Of a stretch of 56,419 bases of DNA, positions 7,973 through 17,900 are shown in pieces (the first letter of the stretch is position 1; each line of letters begins with the position of its first letter). The DNA is from XYA12-FULL-58-9 sp001798605 (GTDB taxonomy: Bacteria; Myxococcota; XYA12-FULL-58-9). Where the stretch lies: contig DAINMX010000010.1 in assembly GCA_036736205.1 (NCBI GenBank), positions 1 to 56,419 on the forward strand, written 5' to 3'. The position numbers and the translations under genes are program-made. The notes under the pieces are model-generated. The model saw only the letters and a list, made by a program, of their open reading frames with translations. It was not told the DNA's origin and did not search any database.

Positions 7973-9112
7973 ATGAAAACACGGGAGTGTCGAGAGCTTC
8001 TGCGCATGCGACTACAGAACTTCCCGGCGGTAGCCATCGTCGGGCCGCGACAATGTGGCAAGACGACTTTGGCAAAAATGATTGGTGGCTCCTATTTCGA
8101 TTTGGAAAGGTCAGCGGACCAAGTTCGCCTGGATGCAATGTGGAACCAACTCATCAATGGTGATGAGCTGTTGATTCTCGACGAGGCGCAAAGGGTACCC
8201 GATGTATTTCAGCGATTACGTGCCGCCATCGATGAAGATCGAGGTCGAAAGGGTCGGTTCTTGTTGTTGGGGTCGGTGTCTCCGTCATTGATGGAGAATG
8301 TGTCGGAGAGTTTGGCTGGACGATTGGCAATTCTCGAGCTCACTCCGTTTTTTCTCAGCGAGATTGAGCAGCCCGACGACCTTTGGCTCATGGGGGGTTA
8401 CCCCGACGGTGGTATCCTCGACGAGGACATGTTTGGCCCGTGGCAAGAATCCTATTTGGCTCTTCTGACCCAGAGGGATCTTCCCAGTTGGGGATTGCCT
8501 GCAAAACCGCAAACAACCCAACGACTCATTCGTATGCTCGCAGCGTTGCATGGCCAAACGCTGAATGCGTCGCAGCTGGGCACTTCGATGGCACTCGATG
8601 CCAAGACTATACGCAGCTATTTGGATTATCTTGAGGGTGCGTTTCTCATTCGGTTGTTGTCCCCTTTCTTGGGGAACATCAAGAAGCGTCTGGTCAAATC
8701 CCCCAAAATTTTCTGGCGGGATTGCGGCCTGCTGCATTCAATCCTGGGTGTGCATGATATCGAGCAGCTTTTTGCACAACCATGGGTTGGCTCAAGCTGG
8801 GAAGGGTTTGTGATCGAACAGACTTTGAGCCGGCTTTCGGCCTCGGGCAAATCAACTCAAGCGTTCTACATGCGCACCTCCGATCAATATGAACTCGACT
8901 TGGTCCTCGACTGGGGAACTCAGAAGTGGGCAATAGAAAGCAAGCTCACGAGCAACCCTTCACCGCAAATGATAACCCGGCTGCAAAAGACAGCAGAAAT
9001 CATCAACGCACGAAGGTCCGTGCTCGTGTGTCGAGTAGAAGAACCAATCGAGAGCGATGAGCTCTTGGTCACCGACCTAAGAGGATGGATGCGGCATTTG
9101 TTGTCGCAGTGA
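7973..9112 (+). CDS. AAA_14 / DUF4143 family ATPase
   Basis: A 379-residue protein of the ATP-binding AAA_14-DUF4143 family. The Walker A loop is VGPRQCGKTT (23-32), Walker B is LLILDEAQ, and a sensor-like LLLGSVSPSL follows. Residues about 165-240 include a winged-helix segment (NASQLGTSMALDAKTIRSYLDYLEGAFLI), and the C-terminal DUF4143 part ends in a restriction-endonuclease-like core (YELDLVLDWGTQKWAIESKL). Members are common, patchily distributed and of unknown cellular role. The ATG start is preceded by a -10 box at only six bases, so the upstream in-frame TTG is rejected. It is bracketed by GC-rich genes but preceded by an AT-rich control region, which may point to horizontal acquisition. 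Confidence 0.85.
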   Translation: MKTRECRELLRMRLQNFPAVAIVGPRQCGKTTLAKMIGGSYFDLERSADQVRLDAMWNQLINGDELLILDEAQRVPDVFQRLRAAIDEDRGRKGRFLLLGSVSPSLMENVSESLAGRLAILELTPFFLSEIEQPDDLWLMGGYPDGGILDEDMFGPWQESYLALLTQRDLPSWGLPAKPQTTQRLIRMLAALHGQTLNASQLGTSMALDAKTIRSYLDYLEGAFLIRLLSPFLGNIKKRLVKSPKIFWRDCGLLHSILGVHDIEQLFAQPWVGSSWEGFVIEQTLSRLSASGKSTQAFYMRTSDQYELDLVLDWGTQKWAIESKLTSNPSPQMITRLQKTAEIINARRSVLVCRVEEPIESDELLVTDLRGWMRHLLSQ

Positions 9113-9162
9113 AGTTCGCAGGGGATGCACGGATATTGGCATCGCTGTTCGTCTGTTTTGAA

Positions 9163-10050
9163 TCAGCCGAGTTGTCGATTCAATGTTTCCAGCACCTGAA
9201 ACAGTCCCTGGGTGCCCAGGTCTTCCCATCCCATGGCCATAGCCGCCACGTAGAACTGGTGAACGAGGGCCAGTCCCGGCAGCGACAGGCGCATGCGTCG
9301 AGCCTCGTCGAGGGCAATGCCCATGTCTTTGACAAAATGCTTGATGTAGAAACCCGGACCGAAGTTGCCGTCGGCGATACGGCGGCCCAAGTTGTTGATG
9401 GACCAAGAGCTTGCCGCCCCTTTGCCGATGATGTCGATGACCCGGTGGGCGTCCATGCCGGCTCGCTGGGCATACAGAAGGGATTCCACCACGCCGATCA
9501 TGGTGCCGGCGATCAGTATTTGGTTGGTCATTTTGGTGTGCTGCCCGGAACCGGCAGGGCCCATCAAGGCGATGGTCTTGCCCATGATCTCGAACAGTGG
9601 ATTGACGGCATCAAATGCCGGCCGCTCTCCTCCCACCATGATCGCCAGGGTCGCTTCCCGGGCTCCCACGTCACCGCCGGACACCGGTGCATCAAGTGCC
9701 CCGACTCCTTTGTTCGCACACTCGCGGTGAATCCTTTGGGCGAGGTCTGGGCTGGACGTCGTCATGTCCACCACCGTGTCCCCAGTCTTGGTTCCCGCCA
9801 AAACGCCGTCGTCCCCTAAGATCACATCCCGAACGTCGTCGGGAAAACCCACCATGGTGAAAAGGATATCGCTGTTTTCTGCCACGGCCTTGGGCGTGTC
9901 GGCCCAATGTGCCCCTTTCTCGAGAAGCGAGCGGGTCTTATTGCGGGTTCGGTTAAACACAGTCAGCCGGTGTCCGGCGTTCAGGAGGTGTCCGCACATG
10001 GAAACGCCCATCACGCCGGTTCCGATCCATCCAAGGCGTTGACTTGTCAT
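9163..10050 (-). CDS. NAD(P)-dependent beta-hydroxyacid dehydrogenase (3-hydroxyisobutyrate dehydrogenase-like)
   Basis: A 295-residue member of the 3-hydroxyisobutyrate/tartronate-semialdehyde/GLYR1 family, full length. The Rossmann motif is GTGVMG (10-15), the substrate motif APVSGG (121-126, with S124), and the catalytic Lys is K173 in GQHTKMTNQ. KHFVKDMGIAL near residue 236-246 is the family C-terminal signature. The enzyme oxidises or reduces 3-hydroxy acids using NAD(P). Substrate choice (3-hydroxyisobutyrate, tartronate semialdehyde, succinic semialdehyde) cannot be settled by sequence here, and no valine-degradation genes are adjacent. It converges with the AAA_14 gene and is divergent from the membrane protein gene to its right. 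Confidence 0.9.
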   Translation of the reverse strand: MTSQRLGWIGTGVMGVSMCGHLLNAGHRLTVFNRTRNKTRSLLEKGAHWADTPKAVAENSDILFTMVGFPDDVRDVILGDDGVLAGTKTGDTVVDMTTSSPDLAQRIHRECANKGVGALDAPVSGGDVGAREATLAIMVGGERPAFDAVNPLFEIMGKTIALMGPAGSGQHTKMTNQILIAGTMIGVVESLLYAQRAGMDAHRVIDIIGKGAASSWSINNLGRRIADGNFGPGFYIKHFVKDMGIALDEARRMRLSLPGLALVHQFYVAAMAMGWEDLGTQGLFQVLETLNRQLG

Positions 10051-10220
10051 GGGCTCCTTCTTCTACAGGTTCGCGGGTGAAGTCAATGAACGCTCGTTCT
10101 GCGGGCGTGGTTGGTCGTGCCTTCAACCTGCGGTTGAAATCAGCTATGGGTGCGGCCCCTTCGAGAGACGAAGGAGGACCGGACAATGTCCGTACCGTGA
10201 ATCCGGCGCGGAGGAATGAA

Positions 10221-11429
10221 ATGACGATAGAAGACGGCGGTGGCGAATCCTCATCTGGCGAGGCGAGAGGCAAATCGCTAGGTCCATCCTTTGGTCCACC
10301 CACCGGACTTCCCTGGGGCCTATTGGCGGCATGTGTTGGCGTAATCGGTCTGGTTGTCCGCTATCTGTTCTGGGAGTTGGGAGAGGTCCCGGCTGGCGTT
10401 ACGGGGGGTGGCATTGGTCTTGTTGTTGCTGGTGCCCACGTGGAAAGAATTAGACGCGCCAGGACGACGCGACCGTGGTCTTTCTTGCACTTGACGGGGA
10501 TCGTGGCGGTGGCCGCGCTGTTGTCGTTGGGGGCCGTGTGGATGCGGCCGATGTTGTTCGAAGCGACCACCTCCGACGTGACCTACGAGATGCCTGGCCT
10601 CAGATGGACGGGGCCTGGTTGGGAGGTGAAGGAGCGCGAGGATCGTTTTGACTTCGGTCAATTGGTACTCGCAGCGCCTGGTGGCACTGGCAGATTCATT
10701 CGTTTTGGTTGGGCTCGTGATCGACAAGGGCGTCGGGAGGAGTTGGAAGCGCTCATCGCATCGACGAACCAGAAGATCGCGAGTGTCGAAGAGGTCTCAG
10801 TTTCGGGACATGTCGGCTATCGTTTTGAAGCAACCATGATAGATGGGACGAAGAGGAATTTCGCCACGCACTGGTTCTGCCCCGAACATGGACGCACCCA
10901 ATCGCTCACGACTTTTCTGTCGCTTGATCGCGATGCGCTGATGGAGAAACACGTAGCGTATGAGCAGTCGGCTGAGTGCCACGTGCCGTTTGACGGAGAG
11001 CTCCCGCGCATCGTGTTCCCAATGGTCGTCATGCCGGACGGATTTGGGCGCATGGACAACCCGGATGCGGTTTCCCTGATCAACGAAAATGAGACCGAGG
11101 TCTTCATTTTTCCTCCGGCGCTCCCAGAGTCAGAGATCAGCGCGAAACTTCAAACAGAGGTGGAGCTTCTCAAACTCATACTCGGCGGTCTGCTTCGAAC
11201 ACAGCTATTTACGGTTGAGCAGAAACCGACTGTGGTCGCGGAGCAGGGTGGTGAACGCACCGCGCTTTGGGAGGGGACGGCGAGCATGGAGGATGGCAAG
11301 GTCAGACTCGTTTTTGCGGCATGGCCCTGCGCCGAACAAGACCTTTCAATGCTGGGCTTGTACCTCGGGCCTCAAGACAAACCAATCGACAGCGCGAGGC
11401 AGATCCTTCTTGGCGCAGCCTGCCCCTGA
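10221..11429 (+). CDS. Membrane-anchored protein of unknown function
   Basis: The ATG with GGAGGAA seven bases upstream was chosen; the frame is open much further left but without a credible start. The 402-residue product has a Gly/Ser-rich cytosolic N-terminus, then three hydrophobic segments at about 31-50, 56-75 and 88-108, and a long soluble C-terminal region (about 115-402) with mixed beta/alpha character and several Cys residues (HWFCPEHG, SAECHVPF, AWPCAEQ, GAACP). The Cys residues and position after the third helix suggest an extracytoplasmic domain. I do not recognise a family. Confidence 0.7.
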   Translation: MTIEDGGGESSSGEARGKSLGPSFGPPTGLPWGLLAACVGVIGLVVRYLFWELGEVPAGVTGGGIGLVVAGAHVERIRRARTTRPWSFLHLTGIVAVAALLSLGAVWMRPMLFEATTSDVTYEMPGLRWTGPGWEVKEREDRFDFGQLVLAAPGGTGRFIRFGWARDRQGRREELEALIASTNQKIASVEEVSVSGHVGYRFEATMIDGTKRNFATHWFCPEHGRTQSLTTFLSLDRDALMEKHVAYEQSAECHVPFDGELPRIVFPMVVMPDGFGRMDNPDAVSLINENETEVFIFPPALPESEISAKLQTEVELLKLILGGLLRTQLFTVEQKPTVVAEQGGERTALWEGTASMEDGKVRLVFAAWPCAEQDLSMLGLYLGPQDKPIDSARQILLGAACP

Positions 11430-11513
11430 GCGCTTCTGCGCCTTTGGGAAAGTAGGGGCCGATAAACTGGCGGGTCAATTTCATTCGTTCAATTCTTCGT
11501 TCTGGGGTAGGTC

Positions 11514-12344
11514 ATGAACTCGATGGTCACGCTCGTTGATCCCGATGACATCCTCGAGAGAACCCAGTGGGATTTCTTCTGGGTTCCCAACGACGTTGAG
11601 ATCGTCGAGCGACCACAGCTTCTCTACTGCCGATGTCCACGAGACGTTCTCATCCTCAACACGGTGACCCGCACTCGGGCAGACCCATCGGTGGTGCCGG
11701 ATCTCGTCGCCGAGGTGGTGGCATCTCACGCTACGGTCCGCTCGCGGTGGCTCGTACGGGATATGTCCGCCGCCGAGCCATTGCGGCGAGCACTCGATGG
11801 CGTCGGGTACACTCCAGCCGTAGCGACTCACGCCGTCGCCATACAAACCACGGACTTTGTGCCCCGACCGTCGTCCGGCATTGTGGTCAAACGAGTGCTC
11901 GACATGGATACCCTCCGCGACCGCACCGCGGTTCTCAGTGGCGGCTTCGGCGAGTTCCGCGAGTTCACTGACGCCGAGTTGGAGGCCGACCTCTGGCAAT
12001 GCACAGCAGCCAACGCGCGGGTGCAACAATATGTCGCCTATGACGAGTCCTCGAGCCGCGCGATCTCAGCCGGAGGCATGACGTTGTTTTCGCATCTGGG
12101 GTTTGGGCTTCTTTGGGCTGGTTGCACAGTTCCCGATGCTCGCGGTCGAGGCGCCTACTCCGCCGTGTTAGCAGCGCGGGTCAACGCGGCCAAGAATCTG
12201 GGTTTCAAGTACGTCGGGCTCTATGCCATCACCGACACATCGGCCCCTATTGTGACTCGACAGGGATTCAAGAAGGTTGGCGAGATGACGTACTGGGAAC
12301 GGCCGGCATCTCGGCCTCAAGGGGAACCAAAGATGATGAAGTAA
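11514..12344 (+). CDS. GNAT-family N-acetyltransferase
   Basis: A 276-residue protein whose C-terminal half is a GNAT fold. The acetyl-CoA-binding motif A is in AGCTVPDARGRGAYSAVL (about 205-222; the RGRGAY stretch corresponds to Q/R-x-x-G-x-A/G), followed by motif B-like LYAITDTSAPIVTRQGF. The N-terminal half looks like a degenerate second GNAT-like domain, as in many tandem acetyltransferases. The acceptor is unknown. The 3' end overlaps the convergent CPBP protease gene by 28 bases. The start ATG has GGGGTAGG as a candidate ribosome binding site. Confidence 0.8.
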   Translation: MNSMVTLVDPDDILERTQWDFFWVPNDVEIVERPQLLYCRCPRDVLILNTVTRTRADPSVVPDLVAEVVASHATVRSRWLVRDMSAAEPLRRALDGVGYTPAVATHAVAIQTTDFVPRPSSGIVVKRVLDMDTLRDRTAVLSGGFGEFREFTDAELEADLWQCTAANARVQQYVAYDESSSRAISAGGMTLFSHLGFGLLWAGCTVPDARGRGAYSAVLAARVNAAKNLGFKYVGLYAITDTSAPIVTRQGFKKVGEMTYWERPASRPQGEPKMMK

Positions 12345-13036
12345 CCGACGATGAGCACCGCAATATCAACCAGAGCGTGGGATACGAAAGGCGGCCAGAC
12401 CGAGCCGTATTTGCGATACAACCAGCTCCACACGAGTCCTCCCACGAAGACGCCGGCGCTGCCGAGGACTACCAACGAAACGGGAAAGTAAGCCGTCAAA
12501 ATGATGAGGTGGTGAACAACAAACACGAGGGCTGAGCCGACAACCGCGAGTGGGCCTCCAACCAGTGTTTCCCATTTGCGGAAGATGAACCAACGGTAGA
12601 CGTATTCTTCGAGGAGGGAGTTGATGCAAATGAGATACGCCGCGAGGCCAACGTACGTCCAACGGCGCGTGAGGCCTAACCCCTGCACCTTGCTGCGAAC
12701 GACTGTGGGGTCGATGAGAGCATCGGCAACAACGAAGTAGGTGGCAACAATCATCAGTCCAATGGCGACGCCGAGGATAGCGGCAGTGACAAATCCGCCG
12801 CAGCGTGCGGGAGACCAGCTCAAGGGCTGCTTGTCGACGAAGAGGTACCACAACACGGGCAAGCCAAACAGCCAGATCTTGGCGAATGCCCACAGGATGG
12901 TACCGAGCAGTCCTTTGTCGAAGGTGAGCCCGACCAACACCCCGACGCTTGGCGCTGGGGCGAGCAGCAACAGTGCCAACAGAGCCCTTCGCCGGGATGA
13001 TGTGGATGGAGGATTGCCCAGCATCGGCACGTTCAT
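12317..13036 (-). CDS. CPBP-family intramembrane metalloprotease (Abi/CAAX-like)
   Basis: A 239-residue polytopic membrane protein. The hallmark motifs are EEYVYR (143-148, EExxxR), H175 in FVVHH and H220 in VSHALVD, which are the catalytic residues of the CPBP (Rce1-like) family. About seven hydrophobic segments are visible. Bacterial members process membrane peptides or act in bacteriocin self-immunity; the substrate here is unknown. Its 3' end overlaps the convergent acetyltransferase gene. Confidence 0.88.
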   Translation of the reverse strand: MNVPMLGNPPSTSSRRRALLALLLLAPAPSVGVLVGLTFDKGLLGTILWAFAKIWLFGLPVLWYLFVDKQPLSWSPARCGGFVTAAILGVAIGLMIVATYFVVADALIDPTVVRSKVQGLGLTRRWTYVGLAAYLICINSLLEEYVYRWFIFRKWETLVGGPLAVVGSALVFVVHHLIILTAYFPVSLVVLGSAGVFVGGLVWSWLYRKYGSVWPPFVSHALVDIAVLIVGYFIIFGSP

Positions 13037-13227
13037 TGGATGTCTTTCACGGCTCGAAGTGCCCGCAGAAATGCCTGATCAACCTTGCGCTTCACAGTAC
13101 GCCGACCCAGGAAGAGCGGCCAATAATTGGCACGTTGCGTGGCCATGGCTGTTTTGCGATTATCCGCCCTCACCAGTGGCAATCAAAGAGGTCGGACGAA
13201 GACCGGTTGTCTTGCGGAGGATGCATC

Positions 13228-13593
13228 ATGAGTTCCGACAGGGTTCTACTCATTGACGATGAAGTCGATTTTGTCGAAGCACTGGCTGAACGTCTGAGAA
13301 CGCGAGGCCTCGAGGTTGATGTGGCAACCAACGGGGAAGACGGGATCGCGAAATCAAAGTCGGCTTCTTATAGCGCGGTGGTATTGGACTTTTCGATGCC
13401 CGGCATGAACGGTATCGAAACTCTCAGAGCACTCAGGGAGTACAACAGCAGCATTCGGGTGCTGCTGCTTACTGGGCAGGCGACGGTGAAGGCAGCGATT
13501 GCGGCCACCCGACTCGGTGCCGTCGATATCCTCGAAAAGCCGATAGACATCGCGACGCTTCTGGAAAAAATTGGCGAAGCACGGGCCAGGTAG
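13228..13593 (+). CDS. Single-domain response regulator
   Basis: A 121-residue receiver domain with no output domain. Acidic pocket DD (10-11), phosphoacceptor D54 (VVLDFSMPG), LLLTGQATVKAA and the conserved Lys in DILEKPID are all present. The start ATG has GGAGG seven bases upstream; another ATG seven bases earlier is out of frame. It closely resembles the regulator at 24282-24713 (shared DFVE-LA-RL, MPGM-GIETLR-LRE, LTG-ATVK, LG--D-LEKP-DI), so the two are likely paralogues fed by the same kinases. It precedes the LCIB-like gene by 11 bases and probably shares its transcript. Confidence 0.92.
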   Translation: MSSDRVLLIDDEVDFVEALAERLRTRGLEVDVATNGEDGIAKSKSASYSAVVLDFSMPGMNGIETLRALREYNSSIRVLLLTGQATVKAAIAATRLGAVDILEKPIDIATLLEKIGEARAR

Positions 13594-13604
13594 CGGGAAA
13601 TCAC

Positions 13605-14885
13605 ATGGACCACTCGACGACCCGCCATTGGGTTCCAAACTATTGTCACACCGACAACTTCCTGCCAACGGTTCAGGAAACCGTTATCTTAATGGCGAAC
13701 CCACCGTATTTCTTCCCTGACTTCGTCGGGCGGGCCATGGCCTTCTTGCAGAGCGAGGCCGTCGCGAAGTTGGGATTTGTCTTTGATCCCACGAGCGTCT
13801 TGCCCTGCAAATGGAAATGCTCGGATGAATCTCTGTTTGGCGTCGATTTGGCGTTGTATGCCTTCACCGGGCAACACCCTTTCGACAAAGGCAAGCTTGG
13901 CGGTCAGTTCAATGAGGGTGCGGTGGCCGCTGGCGTGCATCACTGCAAGACCAACATCGATTTTGGTGGAGCCCATGTCGGATATATCCCAGGCCCCAAT
14001 GGTGGTGAATTTGGGCACATTCAACGCCCACTCAACGCCGAGGAATTGTCAACCGATTGTGGTGCCCTGATGGGGATCATGCGGCCGTACAAAGAAATCT
14101 ATGACGATGCCTGCCGAAGCATTCTGATCTACAGGCCCGCTGGCGAGCGCATCCTGACGTCGATCCCCAACGAGTTTCTGGAGCCCAGTTGGAGCAGCCA
14201 CAACATCAAGCTTCTCATAGACGTCGAAAGATTCTGTGATGGCCTCGTTCCCTACGATGTCAACATACGTCACACCCACAAATTGGCCGGGCGTTCTCTC
14301 TTTTACGTGAACGACGAGTTCTTGCTGAGCGTGAGCTCAGAGAACTTGGGGCGATATTCGACACCGGAGAAACACCGAATTGGACCCGAGTTGACATCTC
14401 CGTTTTTTCACATTTTCGACGTCAATCCGGAGATGGAGGGCGGCGTTCTGAGACACCGATTTCTCGCCTACATGAAGTACATCCTCTCCTCAAAGGTCGC
14501 GCCCTATCCGCTCAAAGCGGCGGTCACTCGTTCCAACATAGAGTACAACAAACTCACCGACTGTGTTCGCGCGGAGGCTTTTCGCCACTATTCATTTGCC
14601 AGTTTCACGGGTGTCTTCATCGACATGTATGACGTAGCAAAAAGAAGCTATGTGAATCTGTTCCAACCCATAGGATGCAGTCTGAAGACTGCCGATCGAA
14701 TTCGAGAGCACGAGTTCAGTGCCGCAGAATTGCGCGAGGCATTCGACGGGTTATCGCCGGCCAAGCCCGTCATTCCCCTCAAGGGCGTGTTGGGCTACGA
14801 TAACGCAGATCATCTCATCGCCGACTTTACGTTCCGACCGGAGAACCCGACGACGCCGACTCTGGGGCAATCTCGAAGGGGATGA
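13605..14885 (+). CDS. LCIB-like (theta-type carbonic-anhydrase-related) protein
   Basis: A 426-residue soluble protein. The segment around residues 70-160 shows the signature of the LCIB_C_CA family (theta-class beta-fold carbonic anhydrases of algae and some bacteria): CSDE at 72-75, a glycine-rich stretch then HHC at 112-114, GAHVGYIPG...GGEFGHIQR at 122-141, and STDCGAL at 149-155. The Cys, His and Cys correspond to the family's three zinc ligands and the Asp to its catalytic acid. Residues 160-426 are not recognised and roughly double the usual length. A second in-frame ATG at 13692 could be the true start. It converges on the SulP anion transporter gene 24 bases away, which hints at bicarbonate or CO2 handling (inference). 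Assignment is by eye and moderate. Confidence 0.55.
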   Translation: MDHSTTRHWVPNYCHTDNFLPTVQETVILMANPPYFFPDFVGRAMAFLQSEAVAKLGFVFDPTSVLPCKWKCSDESLFGVDLALYAFTGQHPFDKGKLGGQFNEGAVAAGVHHCKTNIDFGGAHVGYIPGPNGGEFGHIQRPLNAEELSTDCGALMGIMRPYKEIYDDACRSILIYRPAGERILTSIPNEFLEPSWSSHNIKLLIDVERFCDGLVPYDVNIRHTHKLAGRSLFYVNDEFLLSVSSENLGRYSTPEKHRIGPELTSPFFHIFDVNPEMEGGVLRHRFLAYMKYILSSKVAPYPLKAAVTRSNIEYNKLTDCVRAEAFRHYSFASFTGVFIDMYDVAKRSYVNLFQPIGCSLKTADRIREHEFSAAELREAFDGLSPAKPVIPLKGVLGYDNADHLIADFTFRPENPTTPTLGQSRRG

Positions 14886-14909
14886 GGCGCCTATGGTCGC
14901 ACTGGCGAC

Positions 14910-17900
14910 CTATTCTTCGTCTGTCTCTTTGTTGATCCGTACAACCCCGACGAGGGGACAAGTCTCGTTGGTGTCAGCGTGGGAGACTTTGTGGATTGCC
15001 TGAATCGCCTTGGCTTGGGTCGGGAAGAACGCGCTCGTGGAAATAATATCACTTCTCCCATTTTGTCTTAGGACCTCGAGCTCCTCGTCTTTGAGGCCGC
15101 TAAAGACGAACGTGTAGCCATCATGCTGCAACTGTTCAACCAGCAGTGAGAGCTCCTCGGCGGCGATGGGATCCAATCTGACCAAAGTATGCGCCGCGAA
15201 AAGAACATGCCTTGCTGAAGGTTGTTTGCCGAGCGCGCTGCGCAGCTCATGCTCGAAAAACCGAATGGTCCCATAGTCGAGTGGGCCGTCGAATCTCAAG
15301 GCAACAATCCGGGTGCATAGCGCCAGATTGTGCCTTCGCGCGTCTCTCAATGATCCATCCGGATGAAGCGCAAGTTGGACCATGCGCGGCAGGATACCGC
15401 GCAGAGGGCATTCCTCTTCGCTCGCGTGGGTATGAGCCTCATGAAACAGTGAAGCAAGGGCAGAGGCGGCTGATGGGTAGACATCGTTGATGCCGATTGT
15501 GTCGATCACGCCATGGCGACCCAGAGACGCGAAAACGCGGTCGGTGAAGCCGGCCAAGACGACCTTATACTCCGCATCTCGCACCGCCTGCACCAAGGCC
15601 ACGAGATTCTCGCGTTCGGAAGGGCCCAATTGGTGAATGGTGTTGGCAAGAAAGACGACGCTCTCGACCTCGGGTCGAGTTTTGGCCCATCGAATGAACT
15701 CGGACTGAATCGCTTTGCGACTGAACAGAACAAGTGGCCCCTCCAAACGCAGCACGCCGATCTTTTCGCAGGTCTCCAGACGGTGGTGTTCTACCTCCCG
15801 CAATGTTCCTGTGTGGTGCCAGGACAACTCTGTCACGTGGGGTGCGACCGCTCGCAAGGGGCAATCCCCCTCGGATGACCCTGTGTGAGCGGCGGAATAG
15901 ATGGAGGCAATTGCGGTGAGCTGGGTTGGATAGATGTGGTCGATCCCGATGACATCCAAGAGGCTATTGCGTTTGAGAGCGTCGACAACGTCCTCCTTGA
16001 GACCGCTGAAAGAAACAGCAAACCCGTCGGCCTTGAGTTTTCGGACCAACTCGATCAACTTCTCAGCGCCCAACTCGTCGACGTCATTGATTCCGTGACC
16101 CACGAAGACGATGTGCCGCACGGTCGGCCGATCAGCGAAACGGTTCAGGATCTCCTGTGCCAAAAAGCCCGTGTTGGCAAAATTTAGGGGCGCATCAAAA
16201 CGCAGGGCCGCAATATGACGGCACGTTTGGAGATGGTGGCGTTCGACGCTGCGCAGCGAGCCGTCTTCGTGCAAGGAGAGCTCCACCACGGGGGGCATGG
16301 CCTGTCGGAAGGGACAGCCGTCTTCCGAAGTGCCTTGGTGCGCCGACGGGTAGATCGCTGCAATGGCCTGCGCCCGGGTGCCGTAGAAGTGCTCCTCGCC
16401 GATTTCGTCGTAAAGGTGGGAGCGGCGGAGCACATCGAGAACGTGTTCGGACATTCCGGAGAAGGACACACCGTAGCCGGCTCCGCGCAGATTCTCGACG
16501 AGGTGTCGGAGCGTCTCCTCGCCAGACGCATCCACTTCGGTGATGCCGTTGCCCGCAATGAGCAGGTGCTTGAGCTCGGGCAGCTCAGCGACACGATTGA
16601 GCAGTTCGGTCTCCAGGTAGTTCGCGCTGGCGAAATACAAAGGGCCATCAAAACCCACCACCGACAGGTGGCGGCAGGTGGCTAGCTTGTGCCGTTGTGC
16701 ATTCCGCATGGTGCCGTCACGGTGAGGGGCCAACACCACCACATGCGGTCGGGTGCTACGGTAGAGGTAGGCCCCTAGAGAAAGAGCCACGCCGATGAAA
16801 ATCCCCCGCTCGAGGTGCGGCGCAAACACGAGAGTGCCGACGAAGGTAACGACAGAGACGATTCCATCCACACGGCTGGTCCGCCATGCGTGGACGAAAC
16901 CTGAAACATTGAGCAGACCAAAAACTGCCATCATGATGATTGACGCCAGCACGGCCTGGGGTAGGTAATAGAGGGTCTTGGCAAACAAGAGCAGCACAAC
17001 CATGACGATGCCGCTTGAGAACACGTTGGACAGTCCCGTCTTGGCACCAGCCTGAAGATTGACGGCAGACCGGGAAAACGAACCCGACACGGCGTAACTC
17101 TGAGTCATGCAACCGAGGATGTTGGCGAGGCCCTGACCGATGAGCTCCTGGTTAGCGTCCAGTTTCTGCCGTGTTCGGGCTGCCATTGCCTTGGCAATGG
17201 AGATCGCCTCCATGAACCCTAGCAATGAGATGATGAGTGCTGCCACAAACAACTTTGACATCACGTTCCAGTTGAAGTCTGGCAGGCTCAAGCTCGGAAG
17301 GCCCGCTGGAATGTTTGCGATGACCGCACCACCGCCGGTGAGTGTTAGCGCCGATGTGTCCAAAGCCGAATTGCCTATCTTGAGTCGCCATGGTCCACCC
17401 GTTGAAGCCATGTTGTTTGGTTGTTCGCCACGGACGAAGAAGTCTTTGCTCTCGTTGTCGCCCTTAACAAAGAGTTGTTCCCTAAGCTCGGCACGATGCA
17501 CGGAGATCTCCACTTTGAGCGCAGCGATATGACGATCAAACAGGCCGGCCATGTCGTGCAAAGCACCCACGTCACGCAGTGTGGGGTGCGAGGGGGCTGT
17601 GTCGGTGGGCGGTGCCAAGAAAAGGTTGGGATCGCGCCCCTCGTGGCAGCGAAGACACATGGCCTGCGGTTGGGAATTCAGCTCAGTCGCTTCTTTTTGG
17701 CTCTTGGATCGAGCGATCTCCAGAGCCGTTTTTGACTCCACAGCCGCGTTGAATGACTGCACGAGCTCCAGGGTGTGCGGGGATTGAATATCATTGATAG
17801 GGACGACCTCGTTGCGTTCAAAATCCAATCCCCAGGAGAGCAAGGTCGTTATCACCACAGCCACCAGAACATTGGGAAGACGTGGGTTGAGCCGCCGCAA

